Shown: positions 37,752-49,426 of the stretch, one piece after another
Position numbering within the stretch: position 1 is the stretch's first letter
How the letters are laid out: each line of letters begins with the position of its first letter
Source of the DNA: Xylocopa sonorina
Lineage: Eukaryota; Arthropoda; Insecta; Hymenoptera; Apidae
Direction of reading: 5' to 3'
Length of the DNA: 64,000 nt
Assembly: GCF_050948175.1 (NCBI RefSeq)
Contig: NC_135207.1
Span: 3,437,501-3,501,500 of the forward strand
Translations under genes and position numbers: made by a program
The notes under the pieces: model-generated
Database searches by the model: none
What the model was told of the DNA's origin: nothing
What the model saw: the letters and a program-made list of their open reading frames with translations, nothing else

Positions 37752-38015
37752 ATGCGGGTACCATCAAGAATTCAGCGAGACTTAGCAGTAGGACGCATTG
37801 CCCAACGACAAGAACGAACTTCGCAGACCGCCCCAAGTCGTCTTACAGCAGGTCCGAAGACCCCAGCGACACGGGGTAGGAGCTACTCGGAACGAACCCG
37901 CGTGAGCGCGTCCAATGTACTAAGCCTATACCCAAGTCGAGTACCCAACGGGCGTACCAATCGACAAGGGCTGCGAAATCTCAATGGGCTCCGAAAACCA
38001 CATCAGTTTGATTGA
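37752..38015 (+). CDS. 87-codon ORF in the conserved core of unit 1
   Basis: Starts at an ATG, MRVPSRIQRDLAVGR, and encodes a basic, Arg/Ser/Thr-rich sequence ending HQFD. The same ORF in unit 2 differs by one base (C to T, Arg to Cys) in 264, whereas the flanks of the units differ at roughly one base in ten by eye. That may reflect coding, RNA structure or recent gene conversion. A second, shorter ORF overlaps it, and no domain is recognised. Confidence 0.25.
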   Translation: MRVPSRIQRDLAVGRIAQRQERTSQTAPSRLTAGPKTPATRGRSYSERTRVSASNVLSLYPSRVPNGRTNRQGLRNLNGLRKPHQFD

Positions 38016-38067
38016 GTATCGACTATTTCGCTGCGTGACGATGGAAGACGAAATCTCGAACGAATAG

Positions 38068-38112
38068 AAAAGGAAAGGAAAGAAAAGAAAAGAAAAGAAG
38101 AGAAACGAAAAG
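38068..38112. repeat. AAAGG/AAAAG purine microsatellite
   Basis: Run of GAAAA/GGAAA units in unit 1; shorter in unit 2 (about 40128-40152). Confidence 0.7.
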
Positions 38113-39170
38113 CTACGTGAAGCGATTTCACGCAGTAGAAACTTAGAATGCTCAAGGGAGAATGTAACGCATGTTTATCAGTACTAACTACACGCGATTA
38201 TAGAAATGGCTACTTCTCACTTTGGATAAGAAAATGGATTTCTTTACAATTTTGATACAATTATGTTACAATTAAATTACTTAAATCTAAGTGCTTATAA
38301 CTAAGGATGCACGCATTCCACGGCGATCCAACGATGATCCAGCGTCGAACGTAGAAATTGAGATGAAGGGAGAAGGAAAAAAGCTTTCATTAATTACAGT
38401 TTCAAACAATCTTTTCACGTGATACAATTAGAAACAATTTTGGAAAACGTAGAACTCCAACGCTGTATTCACTAGAAATATCATTTTCCCAGTTTCAAAT
38501 ATAAAAAGAATAGTGGAACTGCTTTAGGATTACAGAATCGATGAATACAAAATCATTGATCAACCCCCAGGATGATTGAAAGAAACTTAGAAGTGCAGAA
38601 ATTAAAATAAAGCAGAGATTAAGTGGACTTCCAATCATCAAACAACTCTCCATCGAGAACAAACATTACAGAGAAATAGAAATTACTATAGATCACGCAG
38701 GATTGTATTAAACCTCCCCAAAAAATAATAAGAATACAATCCAATGAACTGATAAACATTAACCATAATTATACTTGATTGACAGAAATTAGGGAAGTCA
38801 GGATAGAGGGGATTCAGGTTACACAATTATAAAATTATATTATGTGATTGTACAGATATGTTCCTTAAAATTAACTTAAACTATTTGCAATCCAACTTAA
38901 AGTTTCAAAGTCCTGAAAAGGACTTGAAAGATTTAAATTGTACTGCAAAAGACTCGATACTAAAAGTACCAGTGATTAAATTATTCTAATCTACTGTAAA
39001 ATTAATGAAATAATAGTTGGATAGTGAAATAAATGAATGAAATAATGAAAGTAAATCTATGAAATCTTATCTTTAATAATTAATAATGAAAGTAAATCTA
39101 TGAAATCTTATTTTTATACAAGGCAGAAGTTATAAATCGTAATCTTTTAACTGATTCTGGTAATTTTAGT

Positions 39171-39308
39171 ATGGAGTTTACAACTATACTTATGTCTACG
39201 TGCGTAGTCCTTAGCTTGATACCGTTTTCGAGAGCGCAATCTCTCGAAAACGTTACCAAGGGCCCAGGTCCACCGCGTGGAGGTGACTACGCAGGGACCC
39301 ATCCCTAA
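39171..39308 (+). CDS. Possible 45-residue secreted peptide precursor
   Basis: MEFTTILMSTCVVLSLIPFS is a good signal-peptide shape (short N-region, hydrophobic core), followed by RAQ as a possible cleavage site. The rest, SLENVTKGPGPPRGGDY and a short tail, ends in TAA. In copy 3 (ATG at 41219) the same start runs on into the minisatellite without a stop for 185 codons. Copy 1 is broken. The ORF overlaps the strongest conserved hairpin, whose pairing survives in copy 1 where the ORF does not, so RNA structure rather than peptide may be what is kept. Confidence 0.3.
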   Translation: MEFTTILMSTCVVLSLIPFSRAQSLENVTKGPGPPRGGDYAGTHP

Positions 39309-41245
39309 TTTCCCTAATCCCATCCACCCTCCATTACATTCAAGTGTTCTCGATACAGAAGGTACCGAGGACTGACTCTACTTCTGAATTTAAAACCGGA
39401 ATCCATAATACATTCTCCAAAATCTGACATAGATTCTAGAGACTGCAGTATGGACTTTACGAAAGAGATGATTAGAAATGCCATTATCTTACCAGAAGTG
39501 AAATTTTTAAAGTGAATCTACTGACACTTTAGAAAAATTAAAGTGTTCATCGGTACGATATATAAGATGATGACTATTAGTAAGAATGGAAATAATAAAG
39601 TTAAGAAAAGAAACTAATTTGAAGCAAAATAAAATTCGCGACGTGATCAAAACGAACAAGTACCAAATAAACCTGCGTTAGATTCTCGCGAGAGCATTCT
39701 AACCCGATGCTTCAGCACTAGTCACTAGGCGAAGCGTACCCGACACAAATCGCGAGCAAGTTATGTCACGTCTTACGACGAAACAGCTGATACCACGCTC
39801 TCCCCAATGGTGAATGCGGGTACCATCAAGAATTCAGCGAGACTTAGCAGTAGGACGCATTGCCCAACGACAAGAACGAACTTCGCAGACCGCCCCAAGT
39901 CGTCTTACAGCAGGTCCGAAGACCCCAGCGACACGGGGTAGGAGCTACTCGGAACGAACCTGCGTGAGCGCGTCCAATGTACTAAGCCTATACCCAAGTC
40001 GAGTACCCAACGGGCGTACCAATCGACAAGGGCTGCGAAATCTCAATGGGCTCCGAAAACCACATCAGTTTGATTGAGTATCGACTATTTCGTTGCGTGA
40101 CGATGGAAGACGAAATCTCGAACGAATAGAAAAGAAAAGAAAAGAAACGAAAAGCTACGTGAAGCGATTTCACGCAGTAGAAACTTAGAATGCTCAAGGG
40201 AGAGTGTAACGCATGTTTATCGGTACTGACTACACGCGATTATAGAAATGGCTATTTTTCATCTCGGGTAAGAAAATGGATTTCTTTACAAATTTGATAC
40301 AATCAAGTTACAATTAAATTACTTAAATCTAAGTGCTTATAACTAAGGTCGCACGCATCCCACGGCGATCCAACGGTGGTCCAGCTGTGATCCAGCGTCG
40401 AACGTAGAAACTGAAATGAAGAAGGAAATGGATTTCCAACCATCAAATGACGAGAATAACAGAAATTTTACGAATATACGGAAATACCATTTTCTCATTT
40501 CGAAATATAAATAGAATGGTGAAACTGTTTTACGATGCCAGAATCGATGAATATAAAATCATTGATCAACCCCTACGATGATTTCAAGAGAGTTCTTGCC
40601 CATATAGAAACTTAGGAATGAAGAAATTAAAATCAAGTAGAGATTAAGTGGACTTCCAATCATCAAACAACCCTCCGTTTAGAACAAACATCACAAAGAA
40701 ATAGAAAACACTATAGATCACGCAGGATTGTATTAAACTTCCCCAATTCCAACCAATGGTATTTATAAAAAAATAATGAGAATACAACCCAATGAACTGA
40801 TTAACGTAAACCATAATTATATTCGATTGAGAGGAATTAGGGATGTCAGGATAGAAGGGATTCAGGTTATACAATTATAAAATTATATTATGTGATTGTA
40901 CAGATATGTTCGTTAAAACTAACTTAAACTATTTGCAATCCAACTTAAAGTCTCAAAGTCCTAAAAAGGACTTAAAAGATTTAAATTGTACTGCAAAAGA
41001 CTCGATACTAAAAGTACCAGTGATTAAATTATTCTGATCTACTGTAAAATTAATGAAATAATAGTTGGATAATCAAATAAATGAATGAAATAATGAAAGT
41101 AAATCTATGAAATCTTATCATTAATAATTAATAATGAAAGTAAATTTATGAAATCTTATCTTTATACAAGGCAGAAGTTATAAATTGTAATCTTTTAACT
41201 GATTCTGGTAATTTTAGTATGGAGTTTACAACTATACTTATATCT
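39198..41245 (+). repeat. 2.05-kb tandem unit, copy 2
   Basis: Period 2048 to copy 3 (ATG 39171 to ATG 41219). The 12-bp stem CGTTTTCGAGAG / CTCTCGAAAACG (39223-39252) replaces the 13-bp stem of copy 1, with an A-T pair changed to G-C. ATGCTTC/GAAGCGT (39707-39737) replaces ATGGT/ACCAT at the same place. AAGTCCT-AAAA-AGGACTT (40956-40973) is kept. Confidence 0.85.
39814..40077 (+). CDS. 87-codon ORF in the conserved core of unit 2
   Basis: Differs from 37752-38015 by one residue (Cys for Arg in SERTCVSAS). The same reservations apply: unknown family, and it may be non-coding. Confidence 0.25.
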   Translation: MRVPSRIQRDLAVGRIAQRQERTSQTAPSRLTAGPKTPATRGRSYSERTCVSASNVLSLYPSRVPNGRTNRQGLRNLNGLRKPHQFD

Positions 41246-41362
41246 ACGTGCGTAGTCCTTAGCTTGATATCGTTTTCGAGAGCGCAATCTCTCGAAAACG
41301 TTACCAAGGGCCCAGGTCCACCCCGTGGAGGTGACTACGCAGGGACCCATATCTTGTTCACT
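41246..41362 (+). repeat. 2.05-kb tandem unit, truncated copy 3
   Basis: Matches the start of unit 2, including the 12-bp stem (41271-41300), as far as CAGGGACCCAT, then breaks into the minisatellite. Confidence 0.85.
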
Positions 41363-41379
41363 TACCAGTTGTCAGGCAA

Positions 41380-42010
41380 AAGTTGTCATCACTGTCCACT
41401 GCGATCCACAGTCGCCCACCACCGTCCACAATCGTCCACCAGTATCCACAACTATCCATCAGTATTCACTACCCTTGGCTTCACCACCTCCATCCACTGT
41501 CGTCCACCACCGTCCACAATCATCCATCAGTGTCCACCACCGTCCACAATCATTCATCACTGTCCACCAATGTCCATCACTGTCCACCAATGTCCATCAC
41601 TGTCCACCACTGTCCACCACTGTCCACAATCATCCATCAGTGTCCACTACCCTTGCCTTCTCCACCTCCATTCACTGTCGTCCACCACCGTCCACAATCA
41701 TCCATCAGTATCCACTATCTTCCATCCACAAGCGTCCACTACCCTTGGCCCATCCACCAGTGTCCACTATCTTTGACCCATCCACAAGCGTCCACTACCC
41801 TTGGCCCATCCACCAGTGTCCACTACCCTTGGCTCATCCACCAGTGTCCACTACTCTTGGCTCATCCACCAGTGTCCACTACCCTTGGCCCATCCACCAG
41901 TGTCCACTACCCTTGGCTCATCCACCAGTGTCCACTACCCTTGGCTCATCCACCAGTGTCCACTACCCTTGGCTCATCCACCAGTGTCCACCACCCTTGG
42001 TCCATCCACA
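41380..42010. repeat. 28-bp minisatellite and related GTCCACCAC repeat
   Basis: The right half (about 41740-42000) is a clean array of CCACCAGTGTCCACTACCCT plus TGGCTCAT (28 bp). The left half is an irregular mix of CACCGTCCACAATCATCCA units. As 28 is not a multiple of three, each copy shifts frame; all three plus frames stay open and give His/Pro/Ser/Thr-rich ORFs, so those ORFs are weak evidence for a protein. Confidence 0.9.
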
Positions 42011-42307
42011 GCTAGCCACCAAGAGGGACCACTCTCATCAACCACTCAACCCTGACCTTCTCGCCTCGGCGTCCAAACGGCCAAAAGACCTCTGACAGTC
42101 TCGCACTGCTTTTATACTCTCGTCCCCACTGTCGTCCCCCCACTCATGCCCCCACTCTCCTGATGGTCGCGAATTGACAAAATCATTTTTCATGCTATAT
42201 CAGTCCATAATTTATTAATTTTTATATTTTTATTGTAAATCTATGCTCTTTGCAACTTAGTACAGTAGTATACATCATTTTTTATCAGTTTTCTAAAAAA
42301 TTCAACC

Positions 42308-42447
42308 TATCGACAGCGAAGTGAACTACTCAAGAACAACTATCGCCATCTTTGCGGAGGGTAGTGAAACTAATTACCATCCTTGTTTTAACAACCCTCA
42401 AAAAGATGGCATTAGTAGTTCTTGAGTAGTTTACTTCGCCCTCGATA
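42308..42447. repeat. 140-bp imperfect long inverted repeat
   Basis: Arms of about 54 nt (42308-42361 and 42395-42447) match at roughly four of five positions, including the uninterrupted ACTACTCAAGAAC and GCCATCTTT, around a loop of about 33 nt. A third, partial copy of the arm (GTTCTTGAGTAG) lies at 42496-42507. It could fold as a long hairpin RNA or be a foldback MITE. Confidence 0.7.
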
Positions 42448-42934
42448 ATTGTGTGCGACCAGTTTGAGCACTTTTCACAAAGATGATGCCAGGGGTTCTT
42501 GAGTAGGGTCGACCTCATCTATTTCACTCTTTCTTATAACTTTCTTATATTTCCTTCTCTCTCTTATCTCTAACGCAAGAAGTATAAAAAAAATTGCAAT
42601 AAAACTACTGAAAAATAGAAGAAATTACACTAAAACCAGTAAAATATACAATAAGTTGAAATCAAACTAGTGAAGTATGCAATAAATTACAGTAAAACTT
42701 AAGTTACATATCATTCTACGAGCAAATAAATGGACTCAACTTCCAGATAAGCTAAATTTAAAAAAAAATGGTGTATCCAATGGACTAAAAATATATTAAT
42801 TTCTGATTATTAGACATTTATCTTTAAATTGATACTAACATCATATAACTTGGTTCATTTTTTTTTTAATTATGTGACCTGAATACCAATGAACAAAAGA
42901 AGCTAAAATATCCTTTTTTATACATAGATGTGTA

Positions 42935-43127
42935 CAAATGTACATTGAAAGGAAGTTTTATTTAGGGTGGGTTAGGGTGGGTCTCCATTCGCAGCAACCT
43001 CCACGCGGTGAGATCCGCGGTTCTATTTATTTAATATATAATTATTAATTGCATCATATAGTGATACGATACAATTAAAAATTATTGAATAAATAATTAG
43101 AAGCCAATGGCTGCCATAGGTTAGTTT
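42935..43127. repeat. Duplicated block, copy 2 (copy 1 at 35331-35560)
   Basis: Flanked on both sides by pieces related to 36.7-37.1 kb: 42515-42690 resembles 36700-36860, and 43135-43290 resembles 36905-37085 (ATTTTATGGAACTTTATATG type sequence). The order is therefore rearranged relative to copy 1. Confidence 0.65.
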
Positions 43128-43299
43128 TATTTAAATGTGCTATTATTTTATGGAACTTTATATGGTATGCTTAGATATACAGGTATTGTTGTGCTTTCTA
43201 CAATTTAGAGAAAGGGAAAAATATAAGTGTTATCTAGGCAGATAATTACTATTCGTTCACCCTGTACAGTTTCAAAATTCTGCAAAGAGTTTAGAACAT

Positions 43300-46200
43300 T
43301 TTCTCTGTTAAATGTAGCGTAAACAGAATTTCAGAATTAATTAAGATAGGTATTTGAATTTATTTGCAATTCTAATATGCTGAGAAGAATGGTAGCAAAA
43401 TTACCCACGAGAGTAGTTACATTAGAGAGCGCTTTTTATAATTCGTAACACTAATTTATTAAATATGAAATGTAGAATATCTAAAAATCAATCGGGATGG
43501 GCGCGTCATGGAAAAAACAATGCGCGAGCCACGTATCGTTGAACGTATAAAATTCCAGCAGCTCGAAACTCGAAACTCGAAGGCAAATTGGGAAAAAGGA
43601 ACCCCGGATACCGACAAATAAGGTATACAAGAGACAGTGATTAAACGTTCATGGAATGAAATCTGCATTTGATTACGACCCCTGATTGATAGCGTATGTT
43701 GTGCGTATTGCTTGTGCGCGTGTTAATCATATCGGAATATTTTATGTCATTAGCAGCAATTTTAGTGCATACTGTTTGATACAACAGCTTGGCTGTTTAC
43801 GATAGCTAACTTAAATCCACGATTCATCGAGTTCATGAAAATGCAGTACAGCAACACCGGTGATTATCAATCAGCTGCTGCAGATATTTGCTCTGCCTCT
43901 CTCGTTATTACAATATTTTGCCCTCGTAATTTATGTGGATAGCCCCATTTTATCTGCTCAATTTTGTAACGATAAATGCCCGGAAATTAACGTAACGAGA
44001 GTTTAATAACGATATTGATAGAGTACTATCGATTAAAGGTTATCGCTCCTCTCGTTTCCTTTCCCTCTTCGTGTTTCACCTTCTCTACGAACCGTAGAAG
44101 TCTGGTTTCTTTTCTAATTAGTGGTTATGACTCGTTCAACCGGTCGATTACTCTCTTCCTGATGATTTCGCGGTACGAAGAGGAAGACCTTATGCTGAAA
44201 GACTGGGCGATAGATACTGCGAATTGCCTCGATATTCCAGAATCCAATCGGTGGTTTACACAGCCTCGAGACTGTATCACTTGCTCGCACCAGATTATAC
44301 GGGTCTTACGGATTTGCGGTGGTGACGGCAGGTAGCGCAGCAGCAGCAGCAGCGTAACATTGTAATGTATTAGGCGTATACCCTTGAAGTATTTGTACAG
44401 AATGGAATTTCCAATCTTGGAGGGAGGTATTCGCGATATTTGGAATTAGCGCCCGCGAATGTATATCCTGGGCGTTATATTGGAAACCGATATTCACGAC
44501 CCGTACTCTTTGAGTGCCAATGTGCACGAAACCGTATCTCCTCTCTTGTGTCTTTACCCGACGCTACAGTTGCCAAAGGCTGTTCACTGGTTGGTTTATT
44601 TTCGACTATCGACCTATGGCCGCCCAGGTTCCGCTTAGATCTCCAAATGGCGAACCTTTAACATAATAATTGGACCAAATATTCTTCAGCGAACGCGAGA
44701 GTGGTGTCAACTCGTCAATGGCAACATATCCAATTGATTCTTTAAACTAGTATCGATTCATCGAACGCATCGTTGCAAGTATCATTACTGTTTGACATTG
44801 ATTGGTTGATTTTGCGGTATTCAATGGTATTCGATGCGCCTCATCGTCTCTTTTTATTTAACTTTTATTCCGGTTTTAACCAGAGGCGGCGAGGTTGAGA
44901 TCGTACTTGTAGAAAATGGGAAACGTTTGTTTCCGGTGAATGGATAGCTTCCGAATAACATACTGGCTATTGTTCGTGAACAAAACCGTTCGCATTGTCA
45001 GGGCCCAATTGTATCTTGCTCTGCTAGATAGAGCGATTTAAAAATTCGATGAAAACCCTTTCACAGTGCATGTTTTTTTAATTCGTTAAATGAAATTTCA
45101 ATATAATTGATAGTGAATGTAGTTTTTGGTGCGACGGTGCTCGAAGTTACTCTTTTCATTTTTTACCGTAACAGTAAATTGTTCTGCACTCGATTGATTA
45201 TTCAATTTATGTTAACAGATTTTACATATTATTTCCTACTTTTTTTGCATCACATTGTATATATATTGTATTATATCATAAAATGAGAGAAGAGACTGCG
45301 TTAATTCTGATTCTGCTTGAAATAAATATCGATGGCCACATTTCGATTAATGAATAAAATTATCGATTTCTTGATAGTATCGTTGCATCCCTTATGAGTC
45401 TCTTTGCAAATCTTCTTAATAAGAAACGGTTTTTTAGTAACACTTATTTATTTAGTCGCAAGTACGTAGTCAGTCTCTATATAAGTGTAGGTTGAAACGT
45501 ATTTTGCGAAATTGGATCACGTTTTCGAGATCAAGGGGAACACCATTTTCTTTCGCCATGGAACTGCACTTTGTCACAAGTTTCGTGCACGATGCAAAGT
45601 GGCAAAGAGAGGGATTAAGCTCGCCGGTGACGGGTTGTTTTATGCGCACATTTTGATCTAGTTTCCGCCGTTAAGTATACTTGCGTCAAGTGCAGAACTC
45701 GAACCTCGCGCGTTCGTTTATTACTGTTTTGCCCTGGCCAACTATTTCGCGTCACGTGGCTTTCCAATTAACTGGCCCGTCTGCGTATACGTTCCCATTG
45801 CCCCCCATACATCTTCGACATATAATACCAGTTTCGATTAAAACGCAATTGTTGCGACCGTGGGAATATTTTCTCTTGGTACATCACGTTCGATTATGTA
45901 ATCCAAAAAAAAAAGTTACATTTGTTCTCTTTTTCTCCTTTGCGAATCGAAAGAGAGAAATTTCACTTGCGCAAAGAAACGAAGCGATAAAGCCTTTGGA
46001 CAGAAAAATTAATTTGTCACGACAAAATGGTTATTTAAATTCTCCTTTTTGTTGGCTAATTGAAGTTCCTCATCTCGAAGAATTACGATCCGCGGCACTG
46101 TTCTTGTTCGAGACGAAACGTCTATTGTTCCCGCGAAAAGTGACGATTACGTTTTACAATCGATGCTATATAATACCCTGACATTAGTAGAAGGTCGCTG

Positions 46201-49200
46201 GGGATTATCGAGATCGAGGTCGTATTTCTCAATTATTCGTTTCCACCAGGTGCAATGAAGGAACTGACGAAGATTCCGCCTCGCCTCTGCGAGTCTCCGT
46301 CTTGCTAATTGACGCCATTAATTTAATTAAGAAGATAGCTTATGGCACGGTTTGCGATAAAGACAGACGACGTAACTGAAATAACCGACGAAAGATCGTT
46401 TCGCGGAATGGTCGACTGGATATTAATCCAGATTCGATGCGCAGCGTATTCCCGCATTCAGCACTGTTAATATTGAACAGCTAATTACTGAGCATCGTAC
46501 ACAGGCATCCGTTTCTAACTCTCGGTACACCTTGGACGCATTCGATACGTGCTATCGCTTGGTACTCGTTCGTATTACAATCTGGAAACGCGTAACCGCT
46601 TTGTGAACCGGCTGTTTAGCAAACACTAGATTAGGCATTATCCATTGGGCTCTGATTAATCGCGGGGAATAAGCTGTGCTTATTTGGCGAGCTCTCCGCA
46701 AAGGTCGCGGATCGATTAGATATTGGAAACGTACGTGACTAATGGATTGTCGAAAGTTTCTGGTTTCGCCAGCGTACCAAGCTATTATGTGCCAGTATCG
46801 AATAGTGTGCTTAGATACCTACCTTTAATTATGTAATTGTTGCGACGATCGTGGTAACGGAACTCTGACCATTGCGAGTACGCTACCAGTGGATTTCCAT
46901 TGGGGACGTGGGAAACTTTGTTCGAGCACGCGTTACGATGAGGCTTATTTTCGGTTCACAAGCCAACGAAGGGCGTAAATATTTTCGTTACGAACCTTTT
47001 CGTCATTGTTGCAACGTGCGCTCCAATACGTGTTACAATAATAGGAAAATAGGTAGATGCAATTGGAATTGACACGATTTCTTAACAATTATATTCAACT
47101 TAAAATGAATTGACAGAGATTGAGTGTTTTTCGAGTCTTCTGATGTGTCTGAATCTGAATTTCTACTAAGTGCTTGAGCGATGAAGTCAGAATATTTTAT
47201 AGTGAATTCGTGTGGAGGAGTAGTCAAGAGTGTAACAGTTAGATGAGACGTTATTAGTGGAAAATCTGTAAATTTGCTTCTTTTTCGGGAACTCAGAGGA
47301 GACAAGAAGGCGTAAATAGTGGGACTAAGGGTTGTCAAGTTGAAGGTTCACTACGGAGACTTAATTTTGAAATTTGTAATGAGGTGACATCCTGTTGCTT
47401 TACGAGTTTATTGCTGTCACGTGTCAGTTATGGTTTTTGCAGGATTTGTGAAATCAGGAGTTTGGTAGCCAGATGTTTCGTTGAGTGAATTATTATAGCA
47501 TATATATAATTATTATAGCATGAATCGTATGTTTGTCGCAAGACAAAATTGGTTATAATTTTCTGATTAAATTACCTTTGCGAGCATGCGCCTCGTGATA
47601 CGCGATTAAATACGTTTTTCAAATAAGATACATTTTCGCTGCTTTTTATCCTGGAGACGATGAGGATTGTTACATTCCACAGTTGGCAGCGAAATTCCTT
47701 GGAGTAGAATCTTGTCTCGCAATCTCGTTGGGCACATGCTCTGGGCTGGCCTTATTAAAATATTCAATTACAATAATAACCCTTGAACTTACCTCGACAG
47801 GATTCTTAGTAGGAATAATCATTACGCAATTGAATCAAAATGTTCATTTATTTGAAAGGTTATAATGGTATCGTGAAGATGAAAATCTGATTGCTACTCT
47901 GTGAGTTTACTGTTACAATTTATAGACACCTAAGTCTTTGGCGATCGAACGAAAAGGAATTTTAAACAGCGACAGACAAATCGTTCAAATCAGTCTGATC
48001 TATGAGTGTCCATCGATAAAAATGTTGAGTCGAACACTGCTGATAGTAAGCTCTAACAGTTCTAACTGTAGGAAACATAAATTCCTCACTGTTTAATTAG
48101 AAGCTAAGTTCAACGAGGAGCAATCGCAGAAATGATCAATCGTTCTAAGTCGAAACCCATACGCTTATTCGATGTAACGCCTCGTCCCTTGTAAAAAGAT
48201 ACTGCATAAGTCTTGTATGCCGCGAAAAACAAACATCCTTGATACACATACTCGTGTGTACAATTTATAACGTCACGATTAACATACACGTATGTACACT
48301 GATCACATTAATACATCGAGTGAGCATTTTTAATATTGCCCGGAAACGGTGATTCTCAAGTGAATAGGGTAGTTTCCATTCTTCCCTTAGTACATTAAAC
48401 GACGAACGATGATTGTGCTTCGTTGTGTTCCACGAGTTCTATCGTCGAAACTAGTTTAATATTCCCCAGGGGAAACGACAGTTGGAAACGCGCAAATCAG
48501 CGGGCAGAGAATCCTTTTCCCCGTAGACGATCGTAAACGATTTCTTAATCGCGATTTTCTACGCTTTTATGCACGACGAAACATTAATTACGACAATACA
48601 TTCACGCGTGGCTCCGCGAAGCGGGGTACAATCGCGTTTGCCCCGCAAAAGGTAAAATCGTTATGCAATTACGAGGCTTGAAGCGCGTTGAAAGCGCGCC
48701 GCGCGCCTGGTCTTTGCATAACGAGACGCACACGTGAAAAGCCACGCGTGCCGTTCGTGTCTCTATATTGCTCGATTCATTTAAATCTCTGTTAATTCGC
48801 GCAGTCTTTAATAAAACGGGAGACCCGCCCTCGGCAGCTAAGGGCGTTCATCGAGTTCGCCTCTGTGCCTGTTCAAACAGCAGAGAAGCAAAAAGCGGCG
48901 TACCGCGACATTTTCTTTTTTAAACGGGATTAAAACTCGAATTTAAGGACGCCGCGCGGTTTTTAAATTCCTTCGTTAAAGCGTCCCACCGTGTTACATT
49001 GATTCTGGCCGCGGATGAATACGAGGTCCCCTCTATTCGACGATTCACGCATTGACGCTGCATTCATTTCTATCTGGCTGCAACGCGACTTACGGAAGCG
49101 TGAATGCCTGCGTTAAACGCACCGCGTGTCGTGTCTGCGCATTCACATCGATCGAATATCTCTCTCTCGCGGGTTCCTCGTTTCCGTTCGAGACATTTTT

Positions 49201-49426
49201 TCGAGCGCCTTTGCTCCGCCACGGGCAACCAAGTCGAATCAAACGTTCGTTAACGCTCGAGAAGTTCGCATCGACTCGTAACGCCCCCTACTTAATTATC
49301 GACGACGTTTGCTGGACCTTAGGCGTGTAACGTAGCACGATAGATAAAGGTAGACGAGAACAGAATCGAAATTGTTTGGAATCCCCCAAGCGTCGATTCC
49401 ACGGTAAAGCTGAGACTGCGGGATGG
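43300..49426. other. Intergenic, becoming GC-richer; no gene recognised
   Basis: From about 43.7 kb the base composition rises and CpG becomes common. Several ORFs occur (44015-44335, 45681-46181 plus) but none shows a domain, sensible start or splice context. A short CAG run lies at 44338-44352. This is the 3' flank of the Dpr-like gene and may hold its UTR and regulatory DNA. Confidence 0.5.

Larger units (their letters stand above)
37130..39197 (+). repeat. 2.05-kb tandem unit, copy 1
   Basis: Followed directly by copy 2 and a truncated copy 3. Copies align over their whole length with scattered substitutions and small indels. Paired elements kept: a 13-bp perfect stem (37153-37165 with 37174-37186), an 11-bp stem GTTCTCGGTAC-AGAAG-GTACCGAGAAC (37280-37306), GTTAGA/TCTAAC around TCTCGCGAGA, ATGGT/ACCAT (37645-37675), and AAGTCCT-GAAA-AGGACTT (38908-38925). 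The short signal-peptide-like ORF of copy 2 is broken here by a stop and a frameshift. Confidence 0.85.

Noticed and set aside
41219..42095. Three long overlapping ORFs as a proline/histidine-rich protein gene
   Set aside because: All three frames are open simply because a stop-free 28-bp unit is repeated; not evidence of coding on its own.
45681..46181. 166-codon ORF in the GC-richer flank
   Set aside because: No domain, no consistent codon bias or splice context; long chance ORFs are expected as GC rises.
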